Below are positions 51,499-60,506 of a DNA stretch of 64,000 nucleotides, one piece after another. The DNA comes from Halomicrococcus gelatinilyticus (lineage in GTDB: Archaea > Halobacteriota > Halobacteria > Halobacteriales > Haladaptataceae). The stretch is taken from the NCBI GenBank assembly GCA_024227995.1, contig CP100466.1, positions 348,703 to 412,702 on the forward strand. The letters are read 5' to 3'. The notes below the pieces were generated by a model. It was not told the origin of the DNA and ran no database searches. It saw nothing but the letters and a program-made list of their open reading frames with translations. Position numbers and translations under genes: made by a program. Position 1 is the first letter of the stretch; every line of letters starts with the position of its first letter.

Positions 51499-52245
51499 TC
51501 AGGGCAAGTGCTGCTCGAACACCGAGCGGTGGAGCCGGTCGGTGACGTCTTCGATGATGGTCTCGAGGTTCCGCGTGTCCATTCGGTTGTACTTCACCAG
51601 CGTGTCGAGCGACGACTCGTCGCCGTCCTCGTACTCGTACCAGAGCCTGACGGCGTCCTCGCCGCTGACGTCCATCTCACCGCGGTCGATGCCGAGTTCT
51701 GATTCGACGCCGTCGAGGCCACCGCCCAGGCCGACGCGATTGCAGAGGAACCGGAGGTCGACGTGCGGAGCGTCGAGCGAGAGGTCGAACTCGCCCTCCA
51801 GGAACGGCACGTCGAACTGCTTGCCGTTGAACGAGACGAGCAGGGAGGCGTCGCCGAGTTCGCGCCGCAGGCGCTCCTCGGTGAGATCCCGGCCCCGGAC
51901 CAGCGTCGTCGTGTCGCCGCCGCGGTGGACGCTGACGGTCGTCGTGACGCTGGTCGCCTGGCTCAGGCCCGTCGTCTCGATGTCGAAGAAGCAGGCCTCC
52001 TCGCGGAAGTTCTCGTAGAGCCGCCACGCCTCGCCACCGGGGAGTTCGCGACCGAAGAACGCAGCGTTGCCGTCGTCGAGGTGCTCGCTGGCCGTCGCGA
52101 TGAACTCCTCGATGCGGTCGCCGGTCTTCGGCCCGACGAGGCCGGGGTGGAACTCCTCCCAGTGGGTGGCCCCGTCCTGCCACAGTCGTCGCTCGGTCGT
52201 CTCCCCGACGCCGCGGACGGGGATGAAGCTGTTCTCGACGCGCAT
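51499..52245 (-). CDS. DEDD-type exonuclease (YprB/RNase H-like)
   Basis: A 248-residue protein starting MRVENSFIPVRGVGETTERRLW. The nuclease core shows EEACFFDIETTGLSQ (first Asp-Glu), LLVSFNGKQFDVPFLEGEF (Asp) and a final YNRMDTRNLETI (Asp). The family is found next to helicases in bacteria as YprB. Substrate (RNA or DNA) unknown. It converges with tuf. The longer frame to 52446 is rejected. Confidence 0.8.
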   Translation of the reverse strand: MRVENSFIPVRGVGETTERRLWQDGATHWEEFHPGLVGPKTGDRIEEFIATASEHLDDGNAAFFGRELPGGEAWRLYENFREEACFFDIETTGLSQATSVTTTVSVHRGGDTTTLVRGRDLTEERLRRELGDASLLVSFNGKQFDVPFLEGEFDLSLDAPHVDLRFLCNRVGLGGGLDGVESELGIDRGEMDVSGEDAVRLWYEYEDGDESSLDTLVKYNRMDTRNLETIIEDVTDRLHRSVFEQHLP

Positions 52246-52457
52246 GGCGGTGGATACCGAGAACGCGGTTAAAGTGTTCGTGGTTTCGTCCCGCGGCCTC
52301 GAAGCTGTCGGGTGATTCGACATACATCTGCATCGACTGTCGAAGGCGGGCAGCAGCAGTATCCTGCCGACGGTCGTGGGGCCTCCTGTCGTCTCCCCCA
52401 GGTGTTCCGTGCGCCGGCGATCGATCTGGGCTGTATCCGACGACACGATGGGAACAA

Positions 52458-52465
52458 TTTTAAAT
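52458..52465 (+). promoter_or_regulatory. TATA box for the small membrane protein
   Basis: TTTTAAAT is centred ~40 bases before the ATG at 52502 and lies downstream of the alternative ATG at 52448. This argues for the later start. Confidence 0.5.
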
Positions 52466-52501
52466 CAACTCGGTGAGTTGTTCACCGCACTGACGGTAGC
52501 A

Positions 52502-52783
52502 ATGCAACCTATCGAGATAACCTACGTCGTCCTGAGTGTCGCCGTCACGGTGACGGGGCTCACGATGGTCGGCCTGGCCATGCGAGCCTACCTCCAGACC
52601 GGACGGCGGTCGATGCTCGCGCTCTCTATCGGCTTCTCCACCCTCGTCGCGGCGTCCATCGCCACCACGTTCAGCGCGTTCCTGACCGGGTTCGACGACA
52701 GTCGCGTGCTCCTGACGGTCAACTACGCCGTCTCGACGGTCGGCTACCTGTTCGTCATCTACAGCGTCACCGGCAGCGACTGA
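52502..52783 (+). CDS. Small membrane protein (DUF7521-like), without regulator partner
   Basis: A 93-residue protein with three helices (TYVVLSVAVTVTGLTMVGLAM, IGFSTLVAASIATTFSAFL, VNYAVSTVGYLFVIYSV) and the loop RAYLQTGRRSMLAL. It is the third relative of the products at 6412 and 41702, but here no HTH gene precedes it. The start is chosen from the TATA box at 52458 and agrees with the length of its relatives. Function unknown. Confidence 0.65.
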   Translation: MQPIEITYVVLSVAVTVTGLTMVGLAMRAYLQTGRRSMLALSIGFSTLVAASIATTFSAFLTGFDDSRVLLTVNYAVSTVGYLFVIYSVTGSD

Positions 52784-52828
52784 CCGCGCGGGCACATCTA
52801 TTTCGGCTCGCGGCACGTCCCTCGGGAC

Positions 52829-53692
52829 ATGAGCGAACGACTGAAGCAAGCGTTCGACGACCGCGACCCCCTGGTCGGGACGTGGCTCACCGTGGGCCAT
52901 CCGACGGTCGCCGAACTACAGGCGGAACTCGGCTTCGACTTCGTGACTATCGACGCCGAGCACGCGGCGTCCTCGCTGGAGACCATCGAGAACATGGCCC
53001 GCGCCGTCGACGCTGCCGGCGGCGAGACGGAGACGCTCGTCCGGGTGGCCGACGACAATCCGACCCATCTCAACCGCGTCCTCGACACCGGCGTTTCCGG
53101 TGTCATCGTGCCGATGGTCGAGACGGTCTCGCAGGCGCGCGCCGTCGTCGAGGCGACGCACTATCCGCCCGAGGGCTCCCGGGGCGTCGCGGGGTCGCGG
53201 GCGTCGTCGTACGGACTGCACCTCGAGGAGTACTTCGACCGCGCGAACGACGAGGTGGTCACCGTCCTCCTGATAGAGACGGAGAGAGGGGTGAAGAACG
53301 CGTCAGCCATCGCGGACGTGGACGGGGTGGACGCGCTGTTCGTCGGGCCGGCGGACCTCTCGGCGACGCTCGGGGAGTTCGGAAACCCCGACTCGGTCGA
53401 CACCGACATTTCCGCTGTCATCGAGGCCGGGCAGGCGGCGAACACCGCCGTCGGCACCATCGCGCTCTCACCGGACGACATCGAGCGGTGGGTCGACGCG
53501 GGCTTCGACTTCCACGTCGTGGGCACCGACGCGGGCTACCTCGTCCGCGGTGCGCGAGGGCTGAAAGAGCGATACGAGGCCGCGGCAGAGGAACGCGAGG
53601 CCGCGACGACGGAGGACAAAGCAAGGACGGAAGCCGACGAGGACGCGCCGGAAGCGGACGAGGACACCACCGACGAGGAGGGGACCGAGTGA
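52829..53692 (+). CDS. HpcH/HpaI family aldolase
   Basis: A 287-residue protein with the class II aldolase-type TIM barrel: LVGTWLTVGHPTVAELQAELGFDFVTIDAEHA and VLLIETERGVKNASAIADVDGVDALFVGPADLSATLG (Glu and Asp metal ligands). It should cleave a 2-keto-3-deoxy or related hydroxyacid to pyruvate and an aldehyde. The last ~45 residues are acidic, low-complexity (EADEDAPEADEDTTDEE). It overlaps the following threonine-synthase-like gene by 4 bases. Confidence 0.82.
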   Translation: MSERLKQAFDDRDPLVGTWLTVGHPTVAELQAELGFDFVTIDAEHAASSLETIENMARAVDAAGGETETLVRVADDNPTHLNRVLDTGVSGVIVPMVETVSQARAVVEATHYPPEGSRGVAGSRASSYGLHLEEYFDRANDEVVTVLLIETERGVKNASAIADVDGVDALFVGPADLSATLGEFGNPDSVDTDISAVIEAGQAANTAVGTIALSPDDIERWVDAGFDFHVVGTDAGYLVRGARGLKERYEAAAEEREAATTEDKARTEADEDAPEADEDTTDEEGTE

Positions 53693-54882
53693 CGCTGACG
53701 TGCTACCGGTGCGGACGGACGGCCAACGAGGGCGCACGGTGCGACTGCGGCGGACCGCTCTGGCTCGACGTCGACGCCACGGACTTCTCGTGGCCAGACG
53801 GCGCGCCCGGTCCGACCACCGGCGTCCGCCGCTACGCCGACCTGCTGCCCGTCGAACCGCTCCCCGGCGTCGCGGCGGCCGCCGGCGGAACGCCGCTGGT
53901 CCGCGTTCCGCGACTGGACGAGTTCGCGGGGTGTCGGTGCTGGCTGAAAGACGAGAGCGAGAACCCCACGGGGAGCTTCAAGGACCGGGGCAGCGCCGTC
54001 GGCGTCGCGGCCGCGGTGCGCGCGGGCGACGACTGGGTCGGCACCGTCTCGCACGGCAACATGGCCACGAGCGTCGCCGCCCACGCCGCCGGCACCGACG
54101 CCGACTGCCTCGTGCTCGTCCCCGACGACATCCCGCCGGAGCGACTGGGATACGTCGCCCAGTACGACCCCGAAATCGTCCGCGTCGCGGGCGACTACGG
54201 CCGCCTCTACTACGACAGCCTCGACCTGCCCGGCGTGCGGTTCCTCAACAGCGACACGCCGCACCGGGTCGCCGGCCAGAAGACGACGGCGCTGGAGATC
54301 TGCGAGGCGTTCGCGCGCGACCTGTCAGGCGAGGACGAGGCTCCGGACGCCGTCGTCCTCCCCGTCAGCAGCGGCGGCCACGCTAGCGCCGCCTGGAAGG
54401 GTCTCCGAGAACTCCGCGCCGCCGGCCTGCTCGACGAACTGCCGCGACTCTACCTCGTCCAGGCGGCCGCCTGCGACCCCATCGCCGCGGCGTACCGCGT
54501 CGGCGACGACGAGGTGGAGACGACGACGGCGAAGGAGACGGTGGCCTACTCCATCGCCAACCCGGACCCGCCGAGCGGGACGCGCGCGCTCGCCGCGGCG
54601 CGGGCGACAGGGGGTGCGGTCGTCTCGGTCTCCGACGACGAGATACTGGCCGCGAAGCGTGCGCTCGCCCGCCGGGCGGGGTTCTGCGTCGAACCCGCCT
54701 CCGCGACGACGCTGGCGGGCGTCCGACAGCTCTCGGCCGCCGGCGAACTCGCGGCGGACGACGCCGTCGTCGCCGTCGCGACCGGGACTGGGTTCCGCGA
54801 GTCGCCGACCGCCACCGCCCGGCCCGAGACCGTCGAACTCGCCGACCTCGACGGGCACGTCCGCTCGCTCGTCGACGGATAA
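53689..54882 (+). CDS. Threonine-synthase-like PLP enzyme with zinc ribbon
   Basis: A 397-residue fold-type II PLP protein starting from GTG. The N-terminus is a zinc ribbon TCYRCGRTANEGARCDCGGPLW, common in archaeal threonine synthases. The PLP lysine is in ENPTGSFKDRGSAVGVA, and the phosphate-binding glycine loop is VSSGGHASAAWKG. Threonine synthase converts phosphohomoserine to threonine. Coupling with an aldolase could mean a different substrate (e.g. a 3-hydroxy amino acid), so the exact reaction is uncertain. Confidence 0.82.
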   Translation: MTLTCYRCGRTANEGARCDCGGPLWLDVDATDFSWPDGAPGPTTGVRRYADLLPVEPLPGVAAAAGGTPLVRVPRLDEFAGCRCWLKDESENPTGSFKDRGSAVGVAAAVRAGDDWVGTVSHGNMATSVAAHAAGTDADCLVLVPDDIPPERLGYVAQYDPEIVRVAGDYGRLYYDSLDLPGVRFLNSDTPHRVAGQKTTALEICEAFARDLSGEDEAPDAVVLPVSSGGHASAAWKGLRELRAAGLLDELPRLYLVQAAACDPIAAAYRVGDDEVETTTAKETVAYSIANPDPPSGTRALAAARATGGAVVSVSDDEILAAKRALARRAGFCVEPASATTLAGVRQLSAAGELAADDAVVAVATGTGFRESPTATARPETVELADLDGHVRSLVDG

Positions 54883-54885
54883 CGG

Positions 54886-55599
54886 TTACCGGCCGGCGCT
54901 GCCGAGGTAGAGTTCGGCGACCTCCTCGGAGTCCAGCAGTTCCTCCCCGGTCCCCTCGAAGCGGTCGGTGCCCACGTCGAGGACGACGCCGCGGTCGGAC
55001 TCCCGCAGCGCACGCCGGGCGTTCTGTTCGACCATCAGGACGGTCGTCCCGCTCTCGTTGATGTCGACGATGCGCTCGAACACGTCGTCGATGACCTGCG
55101 GTGCGAGCCCCGCGGACGGTTCGTCGAGGACGAGCAGTTCGGGGTCGAGCATCATCGCAGCGCCCATCGCGACCATCTGCTGTTGGCCGCCGGACATCGT
55201 CCCGACGCGCTGGTCCGTCCGCTCGCGCAGTATCGGGAACCGGTCGTACACCCGCTCGGCGCGCTCGTCGAAGGACTCGTCCGCCAGCGCCCAGGCACCC
55301 ATCCGGAGGTTCTCGCGGACGGTGAGGCTCGGGAAGACGTTGTCGTCTTGGGGGACGTAGCAGATGCCTTCGTAGATTATCTCCTCGGCCGAGAGGTCGG
55401 TGACGTCGTCGCCGTCGAAGGTCACGGCCCCCTCGCGCACGGCCAGGAGGCCCACGACGGTCTTCAGCAGCGTGGACTTGCCCGCCCCGTTCGGACCGAC
55501 GACGGTCACCATCTCGCCGCGGTCGACGGCGAGGTCGCAGTCGTCCACGACGACGACGTCGCCGTACCCGCTCGTGACCCCGGAGACGTCGAGCAGCAT
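54886..55599 (-). CDS. livF: Branched-chain amino acid ABC transporter ATPase LivF
   Basis: A 237-residue ATPase with Walker A GPNGAGKSTLLKT, the signature TMSGGQQQMVAMGAAMM and Walker B LLVLDEPSAGLAP. The LivF-type D-loop and YGDVVVVDDCDL start distinguish it. It is the last gene of livKMHGF, overlapping livG by one base. It powers uptake of branched-chain amino acids or related compounds from the cytoplasmic face. Confidence 0.92.
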   Translation of the reverse strand: MLLDVSGVTSGYGDVVVVDDCDLAVDRGEMVTVVGPNGAGKSTLLKTVVGLLAVREGAVTFDGDDVTDLSAEEIIYEGICYVPQDDNVFPSLTVRENLRMGAWALADESFDERAERVYDRFPILRERTDQRVGTMSGGQQQMVAMGAAMMLDPELLVLDEPSAGLAPQVIDDVFERIVDINESGTTVLMVEQNARRALRESDRGVVLDVGTDRFEGTGEELLDSEEVAELYLGSAGR

Positions 55600-56366
55600 C
55601 AGACGGCACCCCCGAGGTAGGCCTCCAGCAGCGCCTCGTCCTGCCGGACCTCCGCCGGCGTCCCCGTCGTCAGCACGTCGCCGTTGTGCATCCCGACGAT
55701 CTCGTCGCTGATGGACATGATGACGTCGATGTCGTGCTCGACGATGAGGAACGTCGTCCCCTCGCCCCGGAGTTCGCGGATGAACTCCAGCAGGTCGTCG
55801 GTGAGGCTGGGGTTGACGCCCGCCATCGGTTCGTCGAGCAGGAGCAGGTCGGGGTCGGTCACGAACGCCCGCGCCAGTTCGAGCAGCTTCCGCTGGCCGC
55901 CCGAGAGGTTGCCCGCGTACTCGTCGCGCAGTTCCCAGAGGTCGAGGCGCTTCAGCAGCGCCTCGGCGCGGTCGCCGGCCGCGGTCTCGGCGTCGGCCGC
56001 CGCGCCGGTCCGCAGCAGCGACGCCAGCGCGGTCTCACCCGGGTGGTCCTGGAGGCCGAGTCGGACGTTCTCGCGCACCTTCATGCCGGTGAGCTCGCGC
56101 GACATCTGGAAGGTACGGACCATGCCGCGGCTCGCGCGCTCCTCGGGCGGAAGGTCGGTGACGTCCTCGCCGTCGAAGTGCACCGTCCCAGCGTCGGGGT
56201 CGAGGAAGCCGGTCAGCAGGTCGAACGTCGTCGACTTGCCCGCGCCGTTCGGCCCGATGAGTCCGACGATGTCGCCCTCGTCGACGGTCAGCGACGCGCC
56301 GTCGACGGCGGTGATGCCGCCGAACGTCTTCGTGAGGTCGGTCGCCGAAAGCAGCGGGTCGCTCAT
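55599..56366 (-). CDS. livG: Branched-chain amino acid ABC transporter ATPase LivG
   Basis: A 255-residue ATPase. Walker A is GPNGAGKSTTFDLLTG, the signature NLSGGQRKLLELARAF and Walker B LLLLDEPMAGVNPS. The LivG start LTKTFGGITAVDGASL and the FQMSRELTGMKV region are typical. Its start overlaps the livH stop, consistent with translational coupling. It forms a heterodimer with LivF. Confidence 0.92.
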   Translation of the reverse strand: MSDPLLSATDLTKTFGGITAVDGASLTVDEGDIVGLIGPNGAGKSTTFDLLTGFLDPDAGTVHFDGEDVTDLPPEERASRGMVRTFQMSRELTGMKVRENVRLGLQDHPGETALASLLRTGAAADAETAAGDRAEALLKRLDLWELRDEYAGNLSGGQRKLLELARAFVTDPDLLLLDEPMAGVNPSLTDDLLEFIRELRGEGTTFLIVEHDIDVIMSISDEIVGMHNGDVLTTGTPAEVRQDEALLEAYLGGAV

Positions 56367-57229
56367 CGCGTCGCCTCCCCGAACAGGCCGTCCGGCCGCG
56401 CCAGCAGGCCCACCACGAGCAGGAGGAGGCCGACGAGCGGCTTGTAGGCGCTCGGCATGACGACGACGCTGAGCTCCTGGGCGATGCCGATGGCGTAGCC
56501 GCCGACGACGGCACCGATAGGGTCGCCGATGCCGCCGAGGATGACCGCGGCGAAGATGGGGATGAGCGCCGTAAAGCCCATGCTCGGGCGGAGCTGGGAG
56601 TCGAGACCGGTCATGACGCCGCCGATGCCGGCGATGGCGCCGCCGACCAGCCAGACGTAGAGGACCAGCCGTTCGGTGTCGATGCCGCGGACCCGCGCCA
56701 GGTTCGTGTCGTCGGAGGCCGCCCGCATCGCGATGCCGACGTCGGTGTACCGGAGCAGGCCGAAGGTGACGCCGAGGATGAAGAAGCTGACCAGGATGAT
56801 GACGACCTGGTCGACGAGGACGATGGCTCCAAGGACCTCGGTTCCCTCCTCGATCGGAATCGCGAACTGTCTGCTCCCGGTCCCCCAGCCGATGCGGATG
56901 GCGTTCCGGAGCATGAACGCGAGACCGATGGAGACGACCAGCAGGACGATGGGGTCGCGGTCGCGGAAGTGTTCGAAGACGAGCTTGTCGAACGCCACGG
57001 CGGCGACGCCCGTGACGGCGACGCCGAGAACGCCTGCGACCACGAGCGGCAGGTCCAGCTGGGCGTTCGCGCCGAACGCGACGTACGCGCCGAGCGCCAT
57101 GTAGTCGCCGTACGCGATGTTGATGAAGTCGAGGACGCCGAATATCAGCGTCAGGCCGAGCGCCGAGACGGCGATGAGGCTGCCGACGACGAGGCCGTTC
57201 CAGAGGAACTGCGCGTCGAAGGCGACCAT
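56363..57229 (-). CDS. livH: Branched-chain amino acid ABC transporter permease LivH
   Basis: A 288-residue membrane protein with 8 or so helices and the LivH motif LTLIFGVLDFINIAYGDYMALGAYVAF near the start. The C-terminal half contains VVLGGIGDPIGAVVGGYAIG, the EAA-like coupling region. It starts one base before the livM stop and overlaps livG by 4 bases. It forms the membrane channel with LivM. Confidence 0.9.
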   Translation of the reverse strand: MVAFDAQFLWNGLVVGSLIAVSALGLTLIFGVLDFINIAYGDYMALGAYVAFGANAQLDLPLVVAGVLGVAVTGVAAVAFDKLVFEHFRDRDPIVLLVVSIGLAFMLRNAIRIGWGTGSRQFAIPIEEGTEVLGAIVLVDQVVIILVSFFILGVTFGLLRYTDVGIAMRAASDDTNLARVRGIDTERLVLYVWLVGGAIAGIGGVMTGLDSQLRPSMGFTALIPIFAAVILGGIGDPIGAVVGGYAIGIAQELSVVVMPSAYKPLVGLLLLVVGLLARPDGLFGEATR

Positions 57230-58180
57230 CTACTCGCCCTCCATGCTACCGGCCCTGAGCCGTTCCTCGTCGCCGAACAGGCCCTGCGGTCGGAAGTAGA
57301 GGACGGCGATGAGCGCCGCGCCGATGAGCATCAGGCGGATGTACGGCAGGTCGCCCGAGAACGGAACGTCGGCGGGGATGAACCGCGTCCCCTGTCGCAC
57401 GCCGACGATGAACGCCGTGCCGACGAGGACGCCGCCGTAGCTCCCCGCGCCGCCGATGATGACTGCCGCCCAGATGGAGAACGTGAGGGCGGGCGCGAAC
57501 ATCGACGGCGCGATGGCGTAGAAGTAGTGCGCCCACAGCGACCCGGCGAGCCCCGCGATGGCAGCCCCGAGTCCGAACGACTTCAGCTTGAACCGCGTCG
57601 TGTCCTTGCCGAGCGCCCGGGGGACGGCCTCGTCCTCCCGGATGGCGTGGAGCACGCGGCCGAACGGCCCGGTGGAGAACCGCCGGAAGACGAGCAGGCC
57701 GACGGCGACGGCTAGCGCGACCAGCGCGAAGTAGAACAGGTCGTAGCGGACCGGAACGACGCCCGACAGCGGTCGCGGGATGTTCTTTATCTGCTGGGTG
57801 CCGCTGGTGAGCCACGCCTCGTTGTGGATGCCGAGTCGCACCATCTCGGCGACCGACAGCGTCACCATCGCGAGGTAGTCGCCCTCCAGGCGGACGCTGG
57901 TGAGCGCGATGCCCACGCCGAGCACGCCGGCGAGCACTGGAGCGGTGGCCATCCCGACGACGACCGGGAGGTCCCAGCCGACGACGCGCGTCGCCAGTAG
58001 GCCCGACGACGCCGGCGGCGTCGTCAGGATGGCCGAGGTGTACGCCCCGACGGCGAAGAAGGAGGCGTGCGCGAAGTTCAACAGTCCCGTGTCGCCCCAG
58101 TGCATGTTCAGCCCGATAGAGAGCAGGGCGTAGATGCCGGTGATGATGCCGACCACCAGCAGCAGGCCGAGGACGGCCAT
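57230..58180 (-). CDS. livM: Branched-chain amino acid ABC transporter permease LivM
   Basis: A 316-residue membrane protein. The LivM motif ALLSIGLNMHWGDTGLLNFAHASFFAVGAYTSA is at the start and LRAIRE-type coupling HAIREDEAVPRALGKDT mid-protein. WAAVIIGGAGSYGGVLVGTAF closes the core. It pairs with LivH. The gap to livK (85 bases) is long enough for a promoter or stem, but the genes are clearly co-oriented. Confidence 0.9.
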   Translation of the reverse strand: MAVLGLLLVVGIITGIYALLSIGLNMHWGDTGLLNFAHASFFAVGAYTSAILTTPPASSGLLATRVVGWDLPVVVGMATAPVLAGVLGVGIALTSVRLEGDYLAMVTLSVAEMVRLGIHNEAWLTSGTQQIKNIPRPLSGVVPVRYDLFYFALVALAVAVGLLVFRRFSTGPFGRVLHAIREDEAVPRALGKDTTRFKLKSFGLGAAIAGLAGSLWAHYFYAIAPSMFAPALTFSIWAAVIIGGAGSYGGVLVGTAFIVGVRQGTRFIPADVPFSGDLPYIRLMLIGAALIAVLYFRPQGLFGDEERLRAGSMEGE

Positions 58181-58265
58181 CCCTATTGTCCCTCCCGCGG
58201 TCCGAGCACGTGCGGGCGCGATGCCGGTTCCGGTGTTGCTGAGTGCATCATACGAAAGGGAGTCG

Positions 58266-59540
58266 TCACTCCGACAGCCTGTCGGCGGAGTACGTCTTGA
58301 CCTCGCTCCACTCGCCGTTCTGGACCCGCATGACGGAGAACGGTCCGAGCGGGTCCCCCGTCTCGTCGAAGTTCTGTGGGTTCGCCGCGCCGACGTAGTC
58401 GACCTTCTCCCCGTTCTCCAGGGCCTTCTTGCCCTCGGGGAACGTCTTGACCTTCTTCCCCGGCGGGTTCCCGAGGTCGTGGAGGTGGTTCTTGATGGCG
58501 GCGCGGCTGGCCGACCCTTCCTTCTGGAACGCCAGCGCGATGAGGTTGATGGCGTCGTAGGCGGAGTTGGCGAAGATGCCGGGCGACTCGCCGTGCCTCT
58601 CCTCGTACTTGCCGGCGAAGGCGTCGCTGGCCGGCCCCGACGCCGGCGCCTGTCCGAGCATCCCCTTCATGGTCTGTGCGCCCACCTTGTCGACGAACGA
58701 CTGGGTGATGACGTCGTTGCTCAGGAACATGTCGAACTCGGCGCCGAGTTCGGTGTAGTTCTTGATGAAGAGGCTGGTGACCTCCGTCGCGGCGGTCATC
58801 GAGACGACGCCTGCGCCGGAGTCCATCAGCTTCTGGATCTCCGAGCGGTAGGAGTCGGCCTTCGGGGCCAGCGCGACCTCCGTGACGACGTCGCCGCCGA
58901 GGGTCTCGAAGTAGTTGCCGACCGACGCCGAGAAGCTCTTCGACCCCTTGTCGTTCTTGTACGCCAGCGCCATCTTGCGGTAGTCCTTGTCGGAGTAGCT
59001 GTACCGGGCCTGGGCGCGGCCGGCGACGGAGTCGCTCGGGACCGTCCGCCAGATCCACTCGCCGCCCGTGTCGTCGAGCTGGATGGTCCCCGTCATCGGC
59101 GAGACGATGCCGAGCTTGGCATCTTTCGCCGGCTGGACCAGGCTCGGCATCACCGTGCTCGACGGCCCGACGACCGCCTTCACGCCCTTGCTGTCGAGCG
59201 TCTGGAACCCGCTGATGGCCGCCTGGGGTTTCGTCTCCGAGTCCTGCCGTTGTATCTGGATGGTCCGCCCGAGCACCTTCTCGCCGTTGATCTCGTCGAG
59301 CGCGACCTTGATCGCCTTCTTCGCCTGTGGTCCGATCCAGCCGAGGCCGCCGCTGAACGGCGAGAGGTTACCGACGGGGATGGGGCCCGACCCGCCACCG
59401 CCGTCACCGCCGTCCGTGGTCGTTCCGCCGGAGTCGCCCTGGTTCCCGGTACACCCCGCGAGCCCGCCGGCGAGCCCCACGCCAGCGACCGCCCGCAGGT
59501 ACTGTCGTCGCCTCGTGCTAGTTCTGCCATCGTATGGCAT
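58266..59540 (-). CDS. livK: Branched-chain amino acid ABC transporter substrate-binding lipoprotein LivK
   Basis: A 424-residue protein with a twin-arginine signal (RRRQYLRAVAGVG), lipobox LAGC and a Gly/Asp linker. The binding domain begins IPVGNLSPFSGGLGWIGPQAKKAIKVALDEINGEKVLGR, the family start. VKAVVGPSSTVMPSLV and IFANSAYDAINLIALAFQ follow. It captures the solute outside the membrane for LivHM. It is first in the operon. Palindromic operators (59623-59820) lie between it and the divergent HTH gene. Confidence 0.9.
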   Translation of the reverse strand: MPYDGRTSTRRRQYLRAVAGVGLAGGLAGCTGNQGDSGGTTTDGGDGGGGSGPIPVGNLSPFSGGLGWIGPQAKKAIKVALDEINGEKVLGRTIQIQRQDSETKPQAAISGFQTLDSKGVKAVVGPSSTVMPSLVQPAKDAKLGIVSPMTGTIQLDDTGGEWIWRTVPSDSVAGRAQARYSYSDKDYRKMALAYKNDKGSKSFSASVGNYFETLGGDVVTEVALAPKADSYRSEIQKLMDSGAGVVSMTAATEVTSLFIKNYTELGAEFDMFLSNDVITQSFVDKVGAQTMKGMLGQAPASGPASDAFAGKYEERHGESPGIFANSAYDAINLIALAFQKEGSASRAAIKNHLHDLGNPPGKKVKTFPEGKKALENGEKVDYVGAANPQNFDETGDPLGPFSVMRVQNGEWSEVKTYSADRLSE

Positions 59541-59622
59541 GGCTCATGCATGAGACTAACTCGCATAAGTAGTTACCGATACCCAATACTTTCGACACGT
59601 TCTGGGATTGCCGTAGACGCCT

Positions 59623-59638
59623 ATTCACACGAGTGAAT
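59623..59638. promoter_or_regulatory. Palindromic operator, livK-proximal
   Basis: ATTCACACGAGTGAAT is a near-perfect palindrome (ATTCAC..GTGAAT) located 83 bases upstream of livK. It matches the sites at 59727-59783. Confidence 0.65.
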
Positions 59639-59726
59639 TGGTACAGAGCGTTCGAAACCAGATTTATGCTGCCGTTACCACAAACGTCGCAGGGTGGTCG
59701 CCGAGCAGCCGCGTCGATTCGTTCCA

Positions 59727-59820
59727 GGTTCACTCGAGTGAACCACCGGTTCACACGTGGACAGTTGGGTTCACACGTGTGTATTCCCGCTTCCCTCGTG
59801 GGCAAAGGTTCATGTGCACC
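59727..59820. promoter_or_regulatory. Array of TTCAC-type operators upstream of the HTH gene
   Basis: GGTTCACTCGAGTGAACC (59727-59744) is a perfect 18-base palindrome. GGTTCACACGTGGACA (59748-59763) and GGTTCACACGTGTGTA (59768-59783) follow at 21- and 20-base intervals, and a weak copy GGTTCATGTGCACC lies at 59807-59820. Phasing by two helical turns suggests cooperative binding, most simply by the adjacent HTH protein. Confidence 0.7.
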
Positions 59821-59838
59821 GGCGTGCTCGTCGGTACC

Positions 59839-60411
59839 ATGGGTGATACTGTGGAACGGTCCCGGACGGACGACGGACAGTTCAGGGGGTCGATACCGCC
59901 GGAGCGGGCGCTGGAGGTGTTCGAGGAACGCGAGGACCGCGCGCGGCCGCTGACCGCGAGCGACATCGCGGAGGCGCTCGACTGTTCGCGCCGCACCGCG
60001 CACAACAAGCTCGGCGAACTCGTCGACCGCGGGGAACTGGAGACGCGGAAGGTGGGGGCACGCAGCCGCGTGTGGTGGCGACCGCTGCCGCGCGAACCGG
60101 AGAGTGCAGGCAGGCCGCGCGCGGAAGGGGTATCCGATGCTGTCTCGGAGGCCGTCTCCGAGGCGAACCTCCCCGGTGCCGGGCCGCAACTCGAGGCCCG
60201 ACGGGAGGCGCTGCTGGCGGCGTTCGACTACCTGCAGGACAATCCGGGCGCGACGAAGTCGGACTTCCTGCAGGACGTCTACCCGGACCACAGGGCCGAC
60301 TTCGAGTCCGCAGAGGGCTGGTGGAACGCCATCCAGCCGGCGCTGGGTGACCTCCCCGGCGTCGACCCGCCGAAGGAGCGCGGCCACATCTGGCACTTCC
60401 TCGGCGGGTAG
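59839..60411 (+). CDS. HTH transcriptional regulator, probably of the liv operon
   Basis: A 190-residue protein from MGDTVERSRTDDGQF. The N-terminal HTH is PERALEVFEEREDRARPLTASDIAEALDCSRRTAHNKLGELVDRGELETRKVG. The C-terminal ~85 residues (EALLAAFDYLQDNPGATKSDFLQDVYPDHRADFESAEGWWNAI) form a second helical domain found with this HTH in haloarchaea. It sits divergently from livK and directly downstream of the operator array. Control of itself and liv is inferred. Confidence 0.75.
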   Translation: MGDTVERSRTDDGQFRGSIPPERALEVFEEREDRARPLTASDIAEALDCSRRTAHNKLGELVDRGELETRKVGARSRVWWRPLPREPESAGRPRAEGVSDAVSEAVSEANLPGAGPQLEARREALLAAFDYLQDNPGATKSDFLQDVYPDHRADFESAEGWWNAIQPALGDLPGVDPPKERGHIWHFLGG

Positions 60412-60506
60412 CGGCATCCGCGACGGATTCGCACCCATAATTTATGTAACGGGACGAACGAACCGTATCCCATGAGTTCTACCGTGGCCCACGCCCACAC
60501 ACCACT

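Larger units (their letters stand above)
59541..59838. other. Divergent promoter region with operator array
   Basis: About 300 bases between livK and the HTH gene. It holds the five palindrome-like sites described separately at 59623-59820; nothing else is recognised. Confidence 0.6.
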
